From contig CANHQR010000008.1 of assembly GCA_947462815.1 (NCBI GenBank), positions 1 through 64,000 of the forward strand: DNA of 64,000 nucleotides. The letters are read 5' to 3'. This DNA is from Pseudobdellovibrionaceae bacterium (GTDB lineage Bacteria > Bdellovibrionota > Bdellovibrionia > Bdellovibrionales > JAMPXM01). Positions 60,029 through 64,000 of this stretch are shown one piece after another. The notes under the pieces were generated by a model. That model worked only from the letters and a program-made list of their open reading frames with translations. It was not told the DNA's origin and made no database searches. How positions within the stretch are numbered: position 1 is the stretch's first letter; every line of letters begins with the position of its first letter. The position numbers were made by a program, and so were the translations under genes.

Positions 60029-60965
60029 GACGCCGAAGCCTCGTACTACAGTCGCAAAATCTCCTGTTCGCAAAGCCGTGATTCCAGCTGCTGGCCTCGG
60101 CACGCGCTTCTTACCGGCGACCAAGACGATCCCCAAAGAGATGCTGCCCATCGTCGATAAGCCGACTTTACTTCTCGTGGTCGAAGAAGTCGCTCGGGCC
60201 GGATTCGAAGACGTGGTCTTGATTCAAGGCCGAGGCAAAACCGCTATCGAAGACTTCTTCGACGTCAGTTACGAGCTTGAGGAGAAACTCGAGCGCGAAG
60301 GTAAAACCGATTGGCTGAGTTCGCTAAAAAACATTCGCAACTCCATCAACGTGATCTCCATTCGGCAAAAACGCGCCCTCGGACTCGGACATGCGATTTG
60401 GACAGCTCGTCCGGTCATCGGCGATGAACCCTTCGCTGTTCTGCTGGGCGACGAGATTATGATAAACAAAGAAAATGAAACTCCCGTGATTGGCCAGCTC
60501 GCTGAGCGATTTGCCAGCACAGGACTCTCGAGCGTGGCCATGATGAAGGTGCCGGACTCCGAAACCCACAAGTACGGAATCGTGGCCGGTGATTCTTTGC
60601 CACCGGACGCGAGTGGATCGGGATCTGGAATCGAAGTTCTTCGTGTGCGCGATGTTGTGGAAAAGCCCGCGCCCGGAACGGCCCCGTCCAACTGGGCGCT
60701 ACCGGGTCGCTACGTATTTGACGCCGAGATTCTTCGCGAGCTCGCCGATGCCAAGCCTGGAAAGAACGGCGAGATTCAACTGACCGACGCCATGCAGACC
60801 ATCGCCAAACAGCGCGGCATGCTCGCATCCTCATTTGTGGGTCGGCGCTATGATGCCGGCGACAAGCTCGGCTATCTTCAGGCCAACATTGAGTTAGCTC
60901 TTGAACGCGAAGATCTGCGCACGGATCTCACTCGCTACTTGAAGACACTCGCAGGGAGACTCTGA
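60027..60965 (+). CDS. galU: UTP-glucose-1-phosphate uridylyltransferase
   Basis: A 312-residue GalU: KAVIPAAGLGTRFLPATKTIPKEMLPIVDKP is the nucleotide-binding and family signature, with EDVVLIQGRGKTAIEDFFD, ALGLGHAIWTARPVIGDEPFAVLLGDE and VEKPAPGTAPSNWALPGRYVF. It makes UDP-glucose for lipopolysaccharide, capsule and trehalose synthesis. The ATG at 60027 is chosen because the frame upstream (to 59901) is unlike any GalU; no strong ribosome-binding site is visible. Its stop overlaps the next start by one base (TGATG). Confidence 0.95.
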   Translation: MTPKPRTTVAKSPVRKAVIPAAGLGTRFLPATKTIPKEMLPIVDKPTLLLVVEEVARAGFEDVVLIQGRGKTAIEDFFDVSYELEEKLEREGKTDWLSSLKNIRNSINVISIRQKRALGLGHAIWTARPVIGDEPFAVLLGDEIMINKENETPVIGQLAERFASTGLSSVAMMKVPDSETHKYGIVAGDSLPPDASGSGSGIEVLRVRDVVEKPAPGTAPSNWALPGRYVFDAEILRELADAKPGKNGEIQLTDAMQTIAKQRGMLASSFVGRRYDAGDKLGYLQANIELALEREDLRTDLTRYLKTLAGRL

Positions 60966-61924
60966 TGCCTAGGCCGAAGACCTTCACGACATTGGCCAAG
61001 CGTTTGAGCTTGGCTCTTTACCTGGGCTGTTCACTCACCAGCGTGGGCGGGCTGTCGATCGGTCTAACGGGGGCGACTGCGGTTGGCTTCTCGCAGGACG
61101 CGCAAGCTGCAATCCCCTCAACCCGCACCATCTTGGGTCGCATGGCTCGCCACAATGGGCAGGGCGCCTTCATTGTTGAACAAGAAGTTCGCCTCAACAC
61201 AGGCCGCGAGCCCCTGATCTTCAAAGAGCGTTGGCTCGTCGAGAATGGCGACACCATGCGTTTGGTGGTCACGGGACTCAAAGCGACGGATTGGCGTTGG
61301 GATGCGATCTATCGCGACGGCAAGCGCATCGCGAGCCCCGCTTTCGAAGGCGGGAGCCGTGATCTGAAAACAACGGAGGCATCTAAAGAGTTCTTGGAAC
61401 CCTTCCTGCACCATCGCGCGGCTTCGAAATTCATCGATCTGTTGATTCGCAACAAAATGTTACCTTCGGCCGCGGCGAAAGAGCGACCCAGGGTCACCGT
61501 CTCGCAAGGCAAGGTGCTCACGGAAGTGGGAGTGCGACTCGCACGCAGTGGCGGCGTGGTGACTTGGGCCTTCGGTGAACCCACACCCATCGGTGCTGCG
61601 CGCGAGTTCCCCGGGGCTTGGATCGAACAAGACGCCTTCCTGCTTCGGAAACTCCGCCTTCCCACCCAGGCGCAAATGACTCTCCAAAATCACAAACGCT
61701 TTCCCGGGGGCATTCATCTTCCTCAAGAGCGAACCATCACTTGGCCCAATCCTCAGGACCCGCAAGCCGCACCCTTCAGCGCCAACATTCGCCTTCTCTC
61801 CGTTCGCTCCCAGGGCGAGGGTAAACTTGCAAGCTCCATGCAACCCAGTTCGATTGGAGCTTCGGAGCTCAAGGCCGCGCGACTTCCGGATGAAGCTCGT
61901 GATTTCTACATGAGGTTCAGGTGA
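60965..61924 (+). CDS. Secreted hypothetical protein between galU and priA
   Basis: The 319-residue protein has a signal peptide (LALYLGCSLTSVGGLSIGLTGATAVGFSQDAQA), then a strand-rich body (GAFIVEQEVRLNTGREPLIFKERWLVENGDTMRLVVTGL...WRWDAIYRDGKRIASPAFEGG), possibly a LolA/LolB-type half barrel. I do not recognise the family. It is tightly coupled to both neighbours: the ATG overlaps the galU stop and its end overlaps priA by four bases, so all three lie on one transcript. Confidence 0.65.
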   Translation: MPRPKTFTTLAKRLSLALYLGCSLTSVGGLSIGLTGATAVGFSQDAQAAIPSTRTILGRMARHNGQGAFIVEQEVRLNTGREPLIFKERWLVENGDTMRLVVTGLKATDWRWDAIYRDGKRIASPAFEGGSRDLKTTEASKEFLEPFLHHRAASKFIDLLIRNKMLPSAAAKERPRVTVSQGKVLTEVGVRLARSGGVVTWAFGEPTPIGAAREFPGAWIEQDAFLLRKLRLPTQAQMTLQNHKRFPGGIHLPQERTITWPNPQDPQAAPFSANIRLLSVRSQGEGKLASSMQPSSIGASELKAARLPDEARDFYMRFR

Positions 61925-63978
61925 TCTGGACGGTCGCGGTCGACGCGCCCCTGCCACCTTTATCGTACGAGATCCCCGAGGCGTGGAATCCCCAGCGCGG
62001 ACAGTCGGTCATTGTGCCTCTGGGCTCGCGTCGCGTGCATGGCTTACTTCTCCACCCCGCAAGAGAAGAAGCTTCGCCGCAACAAAGGACCGCGAGCTTC
62101 ACGATCAAGCGCGCCGTCTCGCCCGCCGCCGATCGTCCTCAGTTGACGGAAGCTCGACTGCAGTGGCTGGAGTGGCTGGCCAAATACTACGTGCATTCAT
62201 TGGGCGAGACCGCGGAACTCAGTTTTCCGCCGCTTGCCAAGAGTGGTGGCCGTCGAAAATCCAAAAAGTCAGCCTTGATCCACGAAACTTCGCTCGATGC
62301 GCACAAGGCGGGATCTTCGCTCGAATTGAATGCAGCTCAGCGTGCAGCGTCGGACGCCATCTGCAAGGCAGAAGGCTTTCACGCGCATCTGCTGTTTGGT
62401 GTCACCGGGTCGGGAAAGACCGAGGTTTATCTCGAGTGCATTCAAAGAGCTCTCGCACAAGGCCGTCAGGCCCTGGTGCTCGTTCCCGAAATTGCACTGA
62501 CGCCTCAGCTGATTGATCGCTTCGCCGCCCGCTTGGGAGAGCGCATCGCCGTGATCCACTCGCATCTCACGCCTCGGGAAAAAACCGACAATTGGTGGCG
62601 AGCACAAAGCGGCGAGGCCGACGTCTTGATCGGTGCTCGCTCAGCTCTTTTTTGTCCCATGCCGAAATTGGGTCTCATGATCATCGACGAGGAGCACGAG
62701 ACCTCCTTCAAGCAAGATGAGTCGCTTCGCTATCACGCTCGGGACGCTGGGATCGTATTAGCGCAAAAACTCAAAGTTCCTGTTGTGCTCGGCTCCGCAA
62801 CTCCAAGCCTCGAAACCTGGCACAACGCCATGATTGGCAAATATCAGCGCCATGATTTACCGGCGAGAGCCACGAAGGCCTCCATGCCCGAGATTCACGT
62901 CGTTGACCTCCGCAGTCAGCGCGAAAAGGAGAAGGCCGCGGGTCGCCGTGATTCAGATCGGCCCTTTTGGATCTCCAAGGAGCTGCAATTCGCTTTAGCC
63001 GACACCTTAGAGCGCGGGGAGCAGGCGGCGTTGTTTCTCAATCGTCGCGGCATCGCGCAATCCGTGTTTTGTCCCTCTTGCGGCACCAAGGCAGAGTGTC
63101 CTAACTGCGCCGTATCCCTGACTCTGCACGGCCGTAGCCATCTCGTCTGTCACTACTGCGACTACCACGAAACCAAGAAGGAAGTGTGCGGCGAGTGCAA
63201 AGAGGGCGAACCTCAGCCGCTGGGCCTCGGCACGGAATTGATCGAGAACGATTTGCGCACGCTATTTCCCGCGGCCCGACTCGCCCGCATGGATCGCGAT
63301 GAGATCCGCACGCGCGAAGATCTAGAAGCGGCCATTCGAGGCGTCGAGAGTCGTGAAGTCGATGTGCTGATCGGCACACAAATGATCGCCAAGGGCCTCG
63401 ACTTCCCCGGACTCACGCTCGTCGGTTTGGTCATGGCTGATGTCGCTTTTAACTTGCCAGACTTTCGCGCCAGCGAGCGGGCCTTCCAGCTTCTCACGCA
63501 GGTTGCGGGCCGGTCAGGTCGACATCTCGAGGATCGCCGCGGGCAAGTGTTCATTCAAACTTATAATCCCACGCATTCGGCCATTCGTTTCACTCTCGCT
63601 CACGACTATGAAGGCTTCGCGCGCGAGGAACTTTCGTTTCGCAATGAGCTGAATTATCCGCCCGCGCAGCGCCTCGTCGCGATTCGCTTTGCTGGACCCG
63701 ATCAAGATGAAACTCTGGGAACCGCGTCGCGCGTGGGGTCGCTCGCACGAAAGCTGATCGAAATCGCGCCTTTCGTAGGTCGCGAACTCGATGTCCTAGG
63801 CCCAGCCCCCTCGCCTCTCGCGAAACTTCGCAATCAGTTTCGATTCCAAATGTTCATCAAAGGCCAAGATGCTCCGGCTCTCGCCAGGACCTTGAGCGAG
63901 GCGATCGACAAGAACCGTAAGAAGCTCCCGCCCAAGGTCAAGATTCACATCGATGTTGATGCTCACCATCTGCTCTGA
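61921..63978 (+). CDS. priA: Primosomal protein N' (replication restart helicase PriA)
   Basis: A 685-residue PriA. The N-terminal 3'-DNA-binding domain (WTVAVDAPLPPLSYEIPEAWNPQRGQSVIVPLGSRRVHGL) is followed by helicase motifs: Walker A LLFGVTGSGKTEVYLECIQRA, LIGARSALFCP, IIDEEHETSFKQDES with DEEH, the zinc-binding CPSCGTKAECPNCAVSL...CHYCDYHETKKEVCGECK, and GTQMIAKGLDFPGLTLVGLV. It reloads the replicative helicase at stalled forks. Start is GTG 61921, overlapping the previous stop (GTGA). E. coli PriA is 732 residues; the difference lies in the linkers. The gene is complete, ending 22 bases before the window edge. Confidence 0.97.
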   Translation: MIWTVAVDAPLPPLSYEIPEAWNPQRGQSVIVPLGSRRVHGLLLHPAREEASPQQRTASFTIKRAVSPAADRPQLTEARLQWLEWLAKYYVHSLGETAELSFPPLAKSGGRRKSKKSALIHETSLDAHKAGSSLELNAAQRAASDAICKAEGFHAHLLFGVTGSGKTEVYLECIQRALAQGRQALVLVPEIALTPQLIDRFAARLGERIAVIHSHLTPREKTDNWWRAQSGEADVLIGARSALFCPMPKLGLMIIDEEHETSFKQDESLRYHARDAGIVLAQKLKVPVVLGSATPSLETWHNAMIGKYQRHDLPARATKASMPEIHVVDLRSQREKEKAAGRRDSDRPFWISKELQFALADTLERGEQAALFLNRRGIAQSVFCPSCGTKAECPNCAVSLTLHGRSHLVCHYCDYHETKKEVCGECKEGEPQPLGLGTELIENDLRTLFPAARLARMDRDEIRTREDLEAAIRGVESREVDVLIGTQMIAKGLDFPGLTLVGLVMADVAFNLPDFRASERAFQLLTQVAGRSGRHLEDRRGQVFIQTYNPTHSAIRFTLAHDYEGFAREELSFRNELNYPPAQRLVAIRFAGPDQDETLGTASRVGSLARKLIEIAPFVGRELDVLGPAPSPLAKLRNQFRFQMFIKGQDAPALARTLSEAIDKNRKKLPPKVKIHIDVDAHHLL

Positions 63979-64000
63979 CCATCGTGCTTTCAACTCGCAT

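Overview
The window is chromosomal DNA of a Gram-negative bacterium. It holds lipoproteins with lipobox Cys residues, LolB-like and LpoB-like proteins, a TonB-like protein and outer-membrane beta-barrel signatures. By eye it is moderately GC-rich and densely coded. The mix of MreB, a PrkA/YeaH/SpoVR triad, sigma-54 regulators, muropeptide-salvage genes and many lineage-specific secreted Cys- or Gly-rich proteins suggests the Bdellovibrionota/Oligoflexia or a neighbouring deltaproteobacteria-like lineage. That placement is inference. No rRNA, CRISPR array, insertion sequence or prophage was seen.

Layout. 0-5 kb: stress operon prkA-yeaH-spoVR (minus; spoVR runs off the left edge). 5-8.3 kb: TPR lipoprotein, LolB-like lipoprotein and a lone pseudopilin-like protein. 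8.5-9.3 kb: PhaR-type regulator with a clear promoter, structured leader and terminator. 9.3-12.2 kb: LpoB-like and COG3014-like lipoproteins, and a short RadC/JAB protein. 12.2-18.1 kb: minus-strand run mreB, sigma-like factor, anti-sigma-like protein, sensor kinase, single-TM protein. 18.2-22.1 kb: glpD, acetyltransferase-like, HAD phosphatase, methyltransferase. 22.3 kb: tRNA-Arg(UCG). 22.5-29.3 kb: pepP, a catalytically dead patatin-like lipoprotein, and xseA-xseB-ispA-tlyA. 29.7-30.4 kb: gene-poor stretch ending in a perfect palindrome and a sigma-54 promoter ahead of a secreted coiled-coil protein. 32-39.8 kb: PBP1A, uvrA, msbA. 40-43 kb: a sigma-54 enhancer-binding protein followed by a gene that looks like a decayed copy of the same ATPase. 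43.1-45.2 kb: amgK-murU. 45.2-51.4 kb: three related secreted Gly-rich proteins and a TadE/G-like protein. 51.5-55.5 kb: secreted protein, two peptide-ABC permeases, nagZ. 55.6-64 kb: TonB-like protein, a 42-residue basic protein missing from the ORF track, outer-membrane protein, lipoprotein, galU, secreted protein, priA.

The main new signal is a 17-bp palindrome, TGTCTCA-N3-TGAGACA. Perfect or degenerate copies precede the prkA operon, the 12.2-kb gene, the coiled-coil protein gene, the enhancer-binding protein gene, two of the Gly-rich paralogues, the TadG-like gene and perhaps the 58.5-kb lipoprotein. This suggests one unknown regulator links stress, cell-surface and secreted-protein genes. 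A second theme is peptidoglycan metabolism: MreB, PBP1A and LpoB for synthesis; NagZ, AmgK, MurU and peptide permeases for salvage.
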